64,000 nucleotides of DNA from Panicum virgatum (GCF_016808335.1 NC_053147.1:15920913-15984912), one strand, 5' to 3'; shown: positions 1 through 15,181, counted from the stretch's first letter. Numbers and translations: made by a program. Notes: generated by a model from the letters alone, not told the origin.

Positions 1-90
1 GGATATGGTTTCTCTAACAATCAATTCGGTTTGGTTTGGTTTCACAAGAGAAACGGTTTGCTTTGGTTTTAGTCATTAATAACACCGAGT

Positions 91-423
91 GACTGCTCTC
101 TTAACGTAGGGTCTGCGAGTAGGTCTAGCTACACTATTTTGCACAGAGTAGCTATCAGTTATACTGAGTCGTCTCAAAAAAATTTCAGTCGATTTCGATA
201 AAATTTTATAGTGTGAACACGAGGTTTTATTTCCGGGGTCCGACTCTTGACGTGGGGTCCACATGTAGTTTTAGCCACACTGCTTTGCAGAGAGTAGCGG
301 CTAGTCATACTGAATCATCTCCAAAAATTTCAATTAATTTCGATAAATTTTTGTAGTGTGAATGCGAGATTTTATTTCCAGGGTCCGGCTCTTGATATGA
401 GACTCACATATATGTCTAACCTT
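91..423. repeat. Tandem repeat, period about 146 bp, 2.3 copies
   Basis: Two diverged units and a third partial unit share the same order of words: a TAGCTACACT/TAGCCACACT segment, a TTTGCA(C/G)AGAGTAGC segment, a TTTCGATAAA segment, and a GGTTTTATTTCC..GGGTCC segment. Equivalent words lie 145-146 bp apart (130 and 275; 226 and 372). The array is bracketed by GGTTT-rich tracts at about 25-75 and 430-540. No coding potential is seen. It could be a degraded satellite or the inside of an old transposon. Confidence 0.6.
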
Positions 424-1380
424 CTAGCAGGCTCATATGGTGTGGTTTGGTTTGGTTTTTACCTAGTATGGGTTGGTTTGGAGTGGTTTATGTGAATATA
501 TTTAATAAAAATAGTTTGGTGTGGTTTTGGTTTGGATCCTAAACCATTAGCACCTTGATGCGTATGTTCAGAATATTTTGAGGGATTAACCGATGGACAC
601 ATTATGTTTGCACGCATAGGAAATTGAGACCGAGCTGTGGGGTCTTCTAGTTTTTGCGGATGTGTGTGTCCCCCCGTAGTTTAGACTGTTTGGGGTCAGA
701 ACACGCAAGACGGCCAAAAGCCGAAGAATGAGGAGGTGGGCTGTCGGTGGCAGCGACCGAGCTGAGATCCAATAAGCGTGCCGGCAAAAACATCATTTCC
801 GCGTCATGAGTGATCATACTATTTCTCTGTTGGAACTAGCAATAGTGTGTGTATGTGTGAACCAAATTGTTTGAAAACGTACAAGGGAAAAGGCGAAGTG
901 AATGATTAACAAGACAAGTTCCGATTGCGTTTGCTTCGATGAACAGTTCCCGGATGGCGAGATGTGCGTGTAGCTCCACACGCCAACGAAGGATCACGGG
1001 GTCAACGAGAGCATATAACCCGGGCCCAGACGTACTCGATCATCCAAGTCACCCCCGACCGACGTGGCGCCATTAAAAAACACGCCTCCTCGCTACAGCC
1101 AGTAACCTTTCCTCCATCAGCACGTCGTCGTCCTCGAGCTGAGACGTTGAGGCGCGAGCAAACGAGATCCTGCCGGGCCCCGGATCCGCCTTTGTCAGTC
1201 GTTGCTGCTTGAGTGCCTAAAAATTATAATAAGGCCGCACCTTGTTAAAAATGAAAAGAAATCAGGCGGCATGGAACACGCATGCACGTTGCTGTTTGTC
1301 CCTGAGCTCAGCTCAGCTCAGCTCCGTCGCGCGCGGCACGCGCGTGAAATGGATGGGATCATGGGAGTGCTCGAGCGAGC

Positions 1381-1420
1381 AGCCAGTGCCAGTGCCAGTG
1401 CCAGTGCCAGTGCCAGCGCA
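1381..1420. repeat. AGTGCC hexanucleotide microsatellite
   Basis: About six consecutive copies of AGTGCC are seen, decaying at the right end to AGCGCA. They would encode Ser-Ala repeats on the + strand and Gly-Thr or Leu-Ala repeats on the other, which produces spurious open frames around it. Confidence 0.85.
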
Positions 1421-1477
1421 CCAGCCCAGCCGCGACGGAGAAATTTCCCCGGCTCGATCAGCGCCACCCATCCACCC

Positions 1478-1508
1478 ATGGACCATGGGTGATGGATCCA
1501 TGGTCCAT
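1478..1508. repeat. 11-bp inverted repeat with 9-bp spacer
   Basis: ATGGACCATGG at 1478-1488 is mirrored by CCATGGTCCAT at 1498-1508. The arms pair perfectly. No function is claimed; it lies in a GC-rich, gene-free stretch. Confidence 0.7.
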
Positions 1509-3304
1509 CCCACTCCCCCCTGAGCGGCGGCAGATCGATCGGGAAGGAAAGGAACGGCGCGGCGGCCAGTGTGGGCGTGGCTGGCGCCCGAACCTTCCGC
1601 CCGAGGACGCAGTACGGACGACGGACGGGTACGAGCGAGCGGCGCCACGGCGCGCACATGGCGGTCGAGATTCCCATGGATTTCCCGCATGTGCCGACGC
1701 GCGCGCGCGCGGTCACCGTCGGCCCCCCGTCGCTCGGTGTCACCGTGCGTGGTGCCGGTGGATGTGATCCCCTACACTGCAACCTGTTTACGCTTTCGTT
1801 ATTGCTTCATGTAAAAAGATTAACCTAAAATTACAATACTTTTTAGAGTTAACTATTTAAATTAGCTCATCTCACTCTTAACTTTCCATGTAGAATTATT
1901 CTTGAGCTACCATACTTCAAATATGGTACTTCAACTATGGTCTAACCGGTCTGGATGTCACATACAGTATCTGATGAAACCGCTCGATCGGGCCGCTGTA
2001 AATCCGTACCGTACGTGGAAGCAGCTAGCAGTGGTAGCTAGTAGTGTGGCCGCACCGCACACGCACCGAGTGACGCACTCAAGCGCCTCGTTTTTGCAGC
2101 ACGTGCTTGGCCATGGATCCGCACCGGCGCACCCACCCACCGATCTCCACTGCCCAGCGACGTCGACCGCGGGCGCGCGTCCCGAGCCGGGACAAGCGAG
2201 ACCCCCTGGCCCACGCAAACCCCGCCGCTCGCGGTAGGATCCGGCGCTCACGAGACCCACGCGCGCTTGTCCCGGCGCGCAACGCAACGGCAGCGAGACC
2301 ATGAAAAGCACAGCGACGGCGGAGCGCCGGCGCTCCCCCTCCTCCCGTCTGTAACTTTGTCTGCATTGGGACGGGTGACCGGTGAATGACCGCCGCCGCC
2401 GCTCGCCGGTAGGAAAAGGAGGAGCGGTGACGGGCACAGAGGATCCGCGCGGGTCGCCCTCTGTCCCTGCCTCTGGCCTGTAGCTGGGCGCTCGCGTCCA
2501 AATAATTCTTTGACGCCGACGCGCGGGAGGGGATACCCTGCCGCGCGCTGTGTGTGGACGGGAGCGCGGGAGGGCTTGGCCTTGGCGCGTGCGTGCAGCT
2601 AGGGGCCCCGCCGGGCCGTGGTGGAAACAGGAAACGGAGGAGGCAGGCAGGGTGGCCGCCGTCGAGCGCGTGACGTCAGGAGGACTGTCAGGATTCCATT
2701 GCCCATCGGTAATGTCCCATCATTGGTCCCAAGGGCCTGACAAAGTTTAACACAAAATTCATTTGCTGCTCATATAATTTGGTCTCAAGTCTCCTTTTGT
2801 GCGTATCGGCTTGTTTACTGAGGCTAAACCTTTATTATTACTAATAAAGTTTTTTTAAAAAATGTTATATTCCGACATCTATGTGGTCCATAGTTCCTGA
2901 TAAGTGTTTTTTTTTCTCTCATGTGAGAGCTTTGCTTTTTTTATCCCTCTTTTTTTTTTTGCCTTACTATATTGTTCGTCCAGGGTTATAGATTTTTAAG
3001 ATATTCTCTTTTGGCGTTGAAGATACGGTGCATTTTCCATACACGTGGAAAAGTAAGAATTATCCACTAGCGGGTTAAACCCAGCAAGTCAAGCCACGTC
3101 AACGCCAGCCCCACGTAGGCTGCACGTCATGCCCAGCACGGCAACAGCACGGATACCGAAACTACCCCTACCGCTTCCACCCAACAACGACGCGGCCACC
3201 AGCCCACCACCGCCGCTCAGCTGTCCCCGGAGGGGTAGGACCGTCCACCCGAGGAGGAGGCCACACCTCCCTCGGCTTGTCTGTTTGGCACCCACCCCCC
3301 TGCA

Positions 3305-4696
3305 CCGCGCGCATATAACCAAGGGGACGCCGCTGCTCCTCCCTCGTCCACTTCCACCTCCTCCTCATCCCCGTCCTTGCCTGCGTTTTCGCTGCGGATT
3401 GGAGCGGCAAGGGCTCACTTCTCTCCGGCTGCGGCCTGACGATGCCGGAGGCAAATGCGGGTGCGCTGGCGCAGGCGGAGCAGAGGAAGAAGGTGGGGGA
3501 GCTCGGTTCCAGAGTGAAAAATCACTTCTTTTCTCTGCCTTCTTGGTGCCATGGATACGAAGAGTCCCGTGGGGATTAAGGGAGGCAACGGGGCGTGGTG
3601 CCCCGAGCAGCGGTGCTCGTGTGGGATGACTGGATAAGGACGTGGCCCTCTGTCTTCTCCGGATTTTGGCACGGCCGGAGCTGCTGGATTTGGGGGGATT
3701 TGGATTTCTTGCGGCTCTGATCCTGACTACTAGTTTGCTTCCTGCGCGTGAGAATATGCTTCCTGGGATAATGGGATTTACCACAGTGATTTCTTGCCTT
3801 CTTAGGAGATCCCGTCTTATCCGAATTATTCGAGCTATAGTATTCCTCAGAATGCTCCTTGGTACTGCACCCGCAGGAAATCCGCTCTCTCTTCAGTTAA
3901 GGTTTCCAATCCCCCAAAATCTGGCTTTTTCCGCGCTATCGTAAAGAGGGCGCGGTAATTCTTGTTTACCACGCAACACGGGTGGTCGAGGAGTCTTGGT
4001 AAACGCGGGTATTGGATTCGGTGACCTTGTATGTTTATCCTAATCCGGGTCGGCTATTTTCTTTCCCTTTGTGGGTCAGAGATGGCTTAGGCAAGCATAA
4101 ATATTCCTTTGCCCACTGGGGAGGCATATTTACCGTCTATATATTTTAAGCTCAATGCCAGTTCAGAGGTGATTATTAGCCTTGATAAGGGTTTGAGAGA
4201 TCACGAGTTCTTTGGCCGGTGGCAAAGGTCAGTCTTGGCTGGGTCAGAGGGGGTAGATACTGCAGAGCTTTTGCGTTTGAGTTGCTTGGATTACTTGCCG
4301 GCAGTTTTTGCCTTTGCGGTTTGCAGGTTTGGTGTGGGTGAGTACAAACTAGGCTAAGACTTCACTAGTTTACTATTCCATTGGTTTATTTAGTAACCAG
4401 AAAGCTTCTCTTGGTGCATATCAGGAGTAGTTGTCTCTTGCTATCTCTGGAAGAGTCGGTTTGTATGTTCCTCTTGGGGATTTCACCTCTGCTTATTTTG
4501 CTGTGCTGATTGTTTGGTTTGCTGGTTCAGCTGTTTAATACATAAAAAAAGTATGAATTTCTTCCTAATTTCCAAGTAATATGTCATCGCTTAAATTCTT
4601 AATAGTTGACTTTGATATACTTTTCAGAGAAAAGAACGTTTACTGTGTCCTCAATGCTAATGTTTTCCACTATGAAACTTCCAGAATTCACCAGAG
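3305..4696 (+). promoter_or_regulatory. Probable promoter and 5' leader (with intron) of the MAP kinase
   Basis: A TATA-like CATATAA lies at about 3311, followed by a CT-rich, GC-rich stretch typical of a grass 5' untranslated exon. The DNA turns AT-rich after about 3700 and holds a pyrimidine-tract acceptor (ACTTTTCAG) ending near 4628, so a leader intron is likely. The exact start site and leader donor cannot be fixed from the sequence alone. No other gene is visible between here and the ATG at 4697. Confidence 0.45.
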
Positions 4697-7962
<3,266 letters not shown>

Positions 7963-8607
7963 AGCAGTGCCCCTGATAATAAGATGGGAACCGGAGCGCA
8001 GCTCCACTGCCCCTTCCCCCCACTTGGAAGTTCGGAGCACGGACTGGAGGTGCATACCCGATCAACGATGCAGGCGTCCGGGAAGGATTTTCAGGCTGGG
8101 AAAATGGCGAGCGCCAACTTTCGTTGCTCTTGTTTGGTGAGCGATGGGCCGGTGATCTCGCGCCAATGTTGTGATCTTCCTGATGCCGCAAAGAGTGAAG
8201 AGGAGGGCGGGGTTGAAAATTCTCACAGCCCCTTTCGAAGGAAGGGGAGAATTACCCGTCTTTAAAAAAGGGGTGGCCAAAAATTGTGGATATGTGTACA
8301 GTGCAACGCTTAATTTTGTATTTAACCATTTTGAACGTTCTGCTTCCAGTTCTGCACATTTGAATCATATCATTATGTTTATAGGTTCCACAATTTTCCA
8401 TTCGGCTTGTACGTATGTCTGAGTCCCTCAAATGGCCTCTTTGGCGCAAAAATTTTAGATGAAACGAGGCAAGAATTTTGGAGAAAAGAAGACAGCAGAC
8501 TAACATAAGACTAACATAAAGTGAGATTTAAACTGATTTACACTCAATGAAATTACTGGAATAGGAGCATGTTTGATAAATTATCAAATCTATTCCTTTG
8601 TTCAAAC
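7963..8607. other. 3' flank of the MAP kinase, no other gene
   Basis: The stretch following the TAG stop should contain the 3' untranslated region of the kinase. Several short overlapping open frames on both strands have no recognisable domain. Nothing else is seen until the MITE that starts at 8608. Confidence 0.5.
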
Positions 8608-8736
8608 CAAGGCTCTAAATAGCAGGTTATAGGATTTAGCGGTAGCAATCCAAAATTCACGCTATAGCGCACTAAATTCCCACTATAGCCTGTTGTGGCG
8701 ACCCTCTCGAGCTATTGCCCGCTATTTAGAGCTTTG
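8608..8736. mobile_element. Small hAT-type MITE with exact 8-bp target duplication
   Basis: The left end CAAGGCTCTAAATAGC is mirrored at the right end by GCTATTTAGAGCTTTG, a 16-bp inverted repeat with one mismatch. It is flanked by identical octamers GTTCAAAC at 8600-8607 and 8737-8744. An 8-bp duplication is the hallmark of hAT insertion. The element is 129 bp and non-coding, so it must have been mobilised in trans. It lies between two tail-to-tail genes, the MAP kinase and the RimM fusion. Confidence 0.85.
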
Positions 8737-9013
8737 GTTCAAACAGCTTCGAGAGCAAACAGAATCCTAATGTTGATTGAAATTCACAAAAAGGTCTTAT
8801 GAACATCCTAGCTATATATTACCATTCACAAAAGGTTTTTTTAATCTTAAGTCATTTTAGGCTGTGAAAGTAGAATCGGCAGTGCGTGATTGGCTCATCA
8901 GTGGCCGGTATTCTATTCGGTATCTGTTCCCCTTGAAACTCACACAGCAGGTGCAAAGCAACAGTAGAAAAAGCATCGCACATGTAGCAAGTAATTGCGA
9001 TTATGTAGAAACT

Positions 9014-12000
9014 TTATTGCTCTATAATCTCCATAACGCACACTTTATCAACAGCGCAAGAGTTCAATACACTCGCAACGTCGGCATGCAGACGATGGGA
9101 ATTTGCCGCCTCCGGCTGGATGGCGACCCACTGGCCGTCGACAAGCTCGACGTGCGCATTTTGCTCAGGGCAGGCGGAGAACCTGAGCTGAGTGACATCT
9201 CGGCACATCTTGTTCAACTGGTCGATGGAAAGGATCAAGTCGAAATAATCTCCTGGTTCACTGGTCTTGGAGAGCTTGATGCCAACATCAGCACCACGGG
9301 AAGCGACAGCGCCAAATAGCAGAGGATGCCCAATGACTGGCCTGTTGGATGAGCTGCATATCTGCGATGGAAAAGTAAAGTCGTTTCAGGTAATACCAAG
9401 CTACAGAACAAAGTGTAAGGATGAACGAACGAGGTGCAAAATTGTTGGGATGTATCTCATCATTGTCGATCCATACAACAAATTAATTCACTCTCCATAA
9501 TTCAGAATGATCAGCAAATGCAATTATATGTATGATGAGAACAGTTAGGTGACCAGCAGATGATCTTACCTGTATATACTGTACACCCATTTCGTTGAGG
9601 GAGTCCAAAATTTTGTTTGATGATAATAAGCTGAAAATACCCCCAGATCCCGCTGGCTTTTTAATTATCTCCCAGGGCGACTTCATCAGAACCTTTGTTC
9701 TGTTTGCCTCGGAGGACATACTGACAATTGGAAGCTCCAGCTCTTCCAGAACCCACACCTATAAATTATTCCACAAGACATTATAGGAAGCAAGAAGAAT
9801 TAGGATGCCGATCATAGTAAGACAATGCTTTGTACCTTTTGAGCATCCAAACCAAAATAGTTACTCTCTATCAGCCAGTTTGTAACTGACTCCACATGAC
9901 CAGGTTGGGAAACAATAACGAATGGGGGTGACACACGATTTTCAATAACCTGTTCACGCAAAAATACGATCAGCCTTGTCCATGTGAGATGTGACGACCA
10001 TTTTGTCAAGCATAACTTCCAACAGCACAGCATATATGCAGCAACTAAGCAACAAGGGACCACCTATAACTGTGTTTTTTCATGACTAAACATACTAATC
10101 CTTCCAATTATATATTTATCAGAGTTATTCCTGATACAAAAAGTAGGTAGTAAAACTACAAGACCAAAGGTCAATGGGCAGGTTGAACTTCAGTATCAAC
10201 AGCAGTGATCGTTATCAGCTATTCACTTTCCCTACATTTATTTATTATTTTCTTTGGGGAAACTATGTATGTTAGAATTAAGTAACAATCAACAACCATG
10301 AAAAAGAATGTATACCTTCATTAACTCACTAAAAGAACTGAGCAAACTCAGAAACTCAGCATCAGAGTCTGAACCATTTCTAACAAGTACAAAAGCTGCT
10401 TTTGACTTCACAAGAGTCTCAAGACCTTCTTTGAGTTCTCTACTGAATGCAGGTTCAGATTTCTCGCCAAGGTTGATGAAACTCTTGTATGGTATTTTGA
10501 TCACCTTTTTCCTTGACAATGATGAATTAGCCAGCAAATTCTTTGAAGAGCTGAAATTGACAAGTTTGGAGCAAATAAGATTAAGAACTTTGGACGAATG
10601 AATAAAATCTGTCGTTTCACCATGATTCCCATAACCAGCACTCAGGAAGTATCGAGTATGTAGTAAAGGTGCAGTAAATAAACCAAATATCATGTTTCTT
10701 TTGAATAAGACATTGACACAGGATACTGAACAGGTGTTACCTCTCAGTTTGTTTGCTAGCACAATGCACTGCATGTCGGAACAATTGAAAGTCAACACAT
10801 CCAATCTGCGCTGCAAGTGATGCCTTTTGGACCTTGTCCCCTGATAGCAAACCTTCCAGAACATGGCCCTGATCCATTTCGGAGAGCACCTTCTTTCCAG
10901 AAATTACACGACGTTGAAGCCTCTTCCTGTCCTTCCACTCCTGTAACAATCAGAAATGGGCCATGCATTAATTGAAAAAGAACTCAAATAAATACACCAG
11001 CGCCTAACATCAAATTGGTTTTTGCTAGGACCTGAAGCATGAAAGTTCATGATATACTTCAAATCTGTTTATTATACAAAATGCCACATAATAGCCAGGA
11101 TATCTGCTGCTATCAACATTTCGGCACTATGGACCTGAAGTATTCTTTGTTTGTTATGCAAATCATGACTGTTGATGTGAACATGACGTGCAAGACAAGG
11201 ATCCCTGTTCCGCTAGGCGGCGATTAGACGCCGCCCAGGCGCGATTAGTCGCTAGGCGACGGCCATCGCCTGGCCTAGGGGGGGAGGCGGCAGTCTGGGC
11301 GCGAGGCGGAGCTAGGCGGCGCGAGGCGGCGATTAGGCGGAGCGGAGGCGGCGCGGAGGCGCGCGAGGCGGCGCCGAGGCGGAAGCGCTGCCGATTCCCG
11401 CGAAAAATTTGGCCCCGCGGCGCGAGCGCGCTCGATTTCCCGCGCGGAAGCAGATGGGACGGCCCGGCGCGCGCGAAATCAAGCTGAAAGAATAAAGGGG
11501 AGAGAAGAACCGAGAACGACGGCCGCGACTCGCCGCCTGGAAGCTCCTCGTCCCCGACGGCGCTAGCTGCTCCTCTCCCTTCCACCGCCGGCTGCTTCCC
11601 CCGCTCGTCCTCAACGTGAGTTGCCTTCCCCCCTGCCTGCAGCTTCCACTTCCCTGCTCGTCTCCCCTATCCCGCCGGCTGCTCCCCTACCTGCTCCTCT
11701 GCTTTCCCCTCCCGTGCCGGCTCTGCTCCTCCCCGCCTGAAGGTCCACCCGCCGGCTCTGCTCCTCCCCGCCTGAAGGTCCACCCGCCAGCGCTGCCCCT
11801 CCTCGCCTGGGAAGTTCCACCTGCCGGCGCTGCTCCTCCAAGCCTGGGAAGCTCCGCCGGCCGCACTGCTCCTCGAACCTCCTCCCCGCTGCTGCGCTGC
11901 ACTGCTCCAGCCTCCAAGTCTGCAAGGTCCTCACCGCTGACGGCCTCATCCTGCTCCAAGGTCAGTCCCCTCCCCTGCTCCTAGGATGACAGCAGTTACC

Positions 12001-14473
12001 ACATAAAGGGAACCGAAAATGGCACAACAAATCCAAACATCCTACACAACATGCCATCTTGTTATATTGAACAATTGAAAAACACGAAGTCATATATATC
12101 AGGTTAATTAGATAACGTACCTTTGTGACTGCAAAACTTTGATGTAGTAGTATTACTAGCCCAATGCAAAATATCAGAGTGATCCCCAAACCGGTGTCCT
12201 TCATTAACAAGCACCAGCTATCTTCTTCCATTTTTAGTACATACAGTAAAGCATTTGTGGTATGGAACAATAAAGCCAAAAACCAGAGAGAGAATCTCCT
12301 TGCTCTACCAAAATGAGACATCTGCAATGCTAGGGCAGATGGCAATAACAGAGCTGTTGTTAAACCATCTGTCGCTACCAAGATTTTCTGTGAGTATACT
12401 AGAGCTTGATCCCCAATGGCACTGTAGCCTATATATATTCAGCATTTTTTGCTATATATACATAATATATATTATATATATAAGTTGTATGGCAAAACGC
12501 CTAGAAAAACGCCTAGCAGCGCCTAGGCGCGATTACTCCCGACTAGTCTCTAGGCTGAGGGTCATCGCCTAGATTGCGCCTAGCGCCTAGCGGAACAGGG
12601 ACAAGGATGATGCAGACCTAACCATCGCACGCCTTTCTTTCTTCGATCTCTTGTCAGAACGTGAATTGAGCTCCAGTAACCCCTTTGGAGGTGTAATCCA
12701 CATTTCTCTGCTCTCCATATCAACATCAGGTACAATATCTTCGGCAAATGGAATCCACACATGCTCACGTGATGAAGTTGAATCTTGATTTTCTGGATCT
12801 GGATCGACAACAGTACCCTCAGCAGAGCCAATCATCACCTGTAGAAGATCTCCACCTCCAAAATTGAAAACCTGACCAACTGTTCCTACAAGCTTGCCTG
12901 TATCCTGTGAGAGCGAATTTCAGTTACTAAATTGCGATCACAATACCTCCTTGGAAAAATAAGTACATACTATTACTATGTGCAGCATCTGTGCAATTTT
13001 GACTACTTTCAGGGGGTGGGTCCAATTTTGAAAGGTAACAAATGAAGGTCTTAACTATTGTGCCTACTTTTGGAGACTGGAGAGAGCTATTTACAAGACA
13101 AATGAATCTTAACTGAACAAGTTTTGCAAACCAAGAGCATAAATCGGATAATCCAAAAAAAAACAATGGCATGGACCAAAAGCGTGATTGAAACAGTGGC
13201 ATAGGCCTAAGTTTCCCTTATCAGGTAGTGACAGTGCATGTGTGATGTGCCTTTTGATTGCCCTTGTAGCTGAATTAACCAATGATGCCACAATAACTTG
13301 AAGAAAAAACATAAAAACGCATGTACCTTGACAATAACTCTCATTCCAACAAGATCAAGTGAATAGAACTCATCAGCCTCAATTTCTGGCCTATCTCCAG
13401 CTTTCACGAGTATAGCTGAACCGACTATTTGCCTAGCCTGATAGGAGAGTAGCAACTGAATCATATCAGAAGGTAAAGTGTACTTCAACATAAGGCAAAG
13501 CAGTAACCCAAACTCAAAGAAGAGCAACATCCGCTAGTTTGAGCCGGACTAATCTGACAGCCATGCCCAGTCATAGAACTTGAGTCAGCCAGCTGTCATG
13601 ATTTGTGACTCTACATCTCATATGCACATCTAAATCAGTAGAAATACAACACAGGATTCCACATTTAATCGAGGATTTTCAGCAAGCACTCTACTGAACT
13701 TCAAAAGCGGTATTACAGCTAGGATTGTTGATTTAGACTGCTCATCCTAGAAATTAAGCAGGTCTGCTTACTGCACTGTCTCTTAGACCAGTTGACGTGC
13801 ACAAATTAACAAGCAAAAAGCTCCAGGGGAATGCAAAGCTGACAGACCTCATCCAGATTATCGATGCCATCAAAGCTGACGATCCAACACTTCTTCCCCG
13901 TGTGGGCCCTTCCTCGAACAAGCTCGAATTCCCTGACGTGTTGCTTCCCAGCAGCCCGAGCCCTCAGCCATCGCGTCCCCGGCTGTCAGAACAAACAAAC
14001 GGCAGCCGTGAAACCCCAATTAGCATTTGTATTCGGTATGAGAGAGCGAGCGAGGGAGGGAGAGAGCCCACAGCCAATTAAACATGGGTTACCGTGGCGA
14101 AGCGGAGCTCAGGGAAGTCGGTGCGTGGCGTGACGAGGACGTCGCCGCGCACCCCGTGCGCGCCGGACACGTAGCCCACCTCCACCAGCTCCTCGTCCTC
14201 CTCGTCGTATTCCTGTTCCTCCTCGTCGTCGTCGTATTCCTGCCGTTCATCCCCATCCTCGTAGAATTCCTCTTCCTCCTCCTCATCCTGCTCCCGCGCG
14301 TCGCTGAGGCTGGAGAGGAGCGCGGCGCCAGGCCGCCCCGGCGCTAGCGCGACGCGGCGGCTCGGGAGGAGGCGGGAGGAAGGCAAGGGTAGGACGCGCG
14401 AGGAATAACGGGGGAATGGTACGGTTAGGGTTAGGGATAGGGGCCGCGCCGAGGCGGATGCCGGGGACGCCAT
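9014..14473 (-). CDS. RimM ribosome-maturation protein fused to a UDP-sugar-pyrophosphorylase-like domain, plastid-type
   Basis: Nine exons on the minus strand join in frame to about 694 residues: 14473-14093, 13982-13848, 13437-13327, 12904-12623, 10940-10741, 10640-10316, 9949-9836, 9758-9570 and 9361-9014. The N-terminus is rich in Ser, Arg and Pro and looks like a plastid transit peptide. A very acidic Asp/Glu stretch follows (about residues 60-97). The RimM domain then starts at VEVGYVSGAHGVRGD, and a PRC-barrel follows (EFYSLDLVGMRV...GTVGQVFNFGGGDLL). RimM assists 16S rRNA processing and 30S assembly. The C-terminal ~350 residues resemble UDP-sugar pyrophosphorylases (PPFVIVSQPGH, KPAGSGGIFSLL, NRPVIGHPLLFG). 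No clear N-terminal nucleotide-binding loop of that family is seen, so catalysis is doubtful. The same fusion is known in Arabidopsis (At5g46420, from memory). The acceptor at 10640 was chosen because it alone keeps the frame. Intron 4 holds the hAT-like element. Confidence 0.9.
11203..12600. mobile_element. Non-autonomous hAT-like element in an intron, 8-bp target duplication
   Basis: The ends are CCCTGTTCCGCTAGGCG and its exact inverse, CGCCTAGCGGAACAGGG, so the terminal repeat is at least 17 bp and perfect. Identical octamers ACAAGGAT flank it at 11195-11202 and 12601-12608. Length is 1398 bp. Subterminal DNA is full of CTAGGCG/CGCCTAG words in both orientations, typical of transposase-binding repeats. 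The left interior (11220-11970) is very GC-rich with a 35-bp tandem repeat; the right interior is AT-rich with a TA-repeat near 12455-12481. No transposase frame is present. It lies in intron 4 of the RimM fusion gene with its right end about 22 bp from the exon-4 donor. Assignment to hAT rests on the 8-bp duplication; the terminal CCCTG is not the classical hAT start. Confidence 0.85.
11716..11885. repeat. 35-bp tandem repeat inside the intronic hAT-like element
   Basis: Units start at about 11716, 11751, 11786, 11823 and 11856, each beginning GCC(G/A)GC and continuing with CTGCTCCTCC and GCCTG(A/GG)A. The first two are nearly identical and the later ones diverge. On the + strand this reads as a Pro/Ala/Gly-rich peptide, and the open frames there are likely by-products of the repeat. 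Confidence 0.75.
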
Positions 14474-15181
14474 TAGCGGCGTGGGAAGAAACCGACCGGA
14501 GGTTGCCTCTCGGAGAGGGAGAAGAACGGAAGCGGATAGGGGTTAGTGGAGACGAATAAACGGCTGCCGGGGGGTTTTTGCCACGCGGCCCGTGGGCTAC
14601 TTTGAGCCTGACTGCCTAAGACAAGTTTCTCAACGGAGTTTGTGTGAAGATACAGCCAGCCCATCTCAAATTTGCTCCGATTTGTCTCATTTTTTGTGTT
14701 TTTTTTTGTTTGGAAACAACTCTTTCTTTTTGTTTGCGATTTGCGATACATGGGGGCAGATGTGCGTCCAATGAAAGACATCCAAAAATATTTTGTATTT
14801 AATGGAAACTGAAATCCAGTGCAATGAACTAGGTGGGGAATCCTTTTCCCCTCCATTTTCCCGTAAAAGAAAAGGGTTTTGTGAATATAAGCATAGCAGA
14901 CATGTACCTGCCAGGCACAACGGACCATCGGCAAGTTTGATTCAATCGCAAAAAATTTCACTGCACGCATACACGCATACTTAGACTTTTAAATACTAGC
15001 GGCCACAAACATAAAAGGCATTAGTCTTCTAGTATGTTCACAACCTGTTCGGTTGCCAAAACATAAGAAATTTAAAAAGAGATTCCTTCATCTCTTCCTG
15101 AAACATTTTTCTCACCCCGATTTAACCTATCAAGACGACTGTTAGCAAAAAGCCGTCACTGTTCCCAATTGTTGAACTTTA
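14474..15181. other. Upstream region of the RimM fusion gene; nothing further recognised
   Basis: The minus-strand gene begins at 14473, so this holds its leader and promoter. The sequence from about 14640 to 15170 is AT-rich with T-tracts and has no convincing coding frame. It ends at the TTA target duplication of the Harbinger element. Confidence 0.5.

Larger units (their letters stand above)
424..3300. other. Intergenic region, no convincing gene
   Basis: Only low-complexity and small symmetric structures stand out. There is a hexanucleotide AGTGCC repeat at about 1381-1420, a GCTCA repeat near 1303-1323, and a dyad at 1478-1508. Open frames at 1200-2500 are proline/arginine-rich products of high GC and overlap each other on both strands, which is not the pattern of a real gene. 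AT-rich, T-tract DNA follows from 2750 to 3060, before the likely promoter of the MAP kinase. Confidence 0.6.

Noticed and set aside
1202..2501. Several overlapping frames of 80-160 codons on both strands
   Set aside because: They are GC-driven, rich in Arg, Pro and Ala, overlap on opposite strands and contain a hexanucleotide repeat; no domain or splice pattern supports any of them.
14418..14440. GGTTAGGGTTAGGG, telomere-like repeat
   Set aside because: Only two units, located inside exon 1 of the RimM fusion gene, where they encode a Leu-Thr-Leu-Thr stretch; not an interstitial telomere array.
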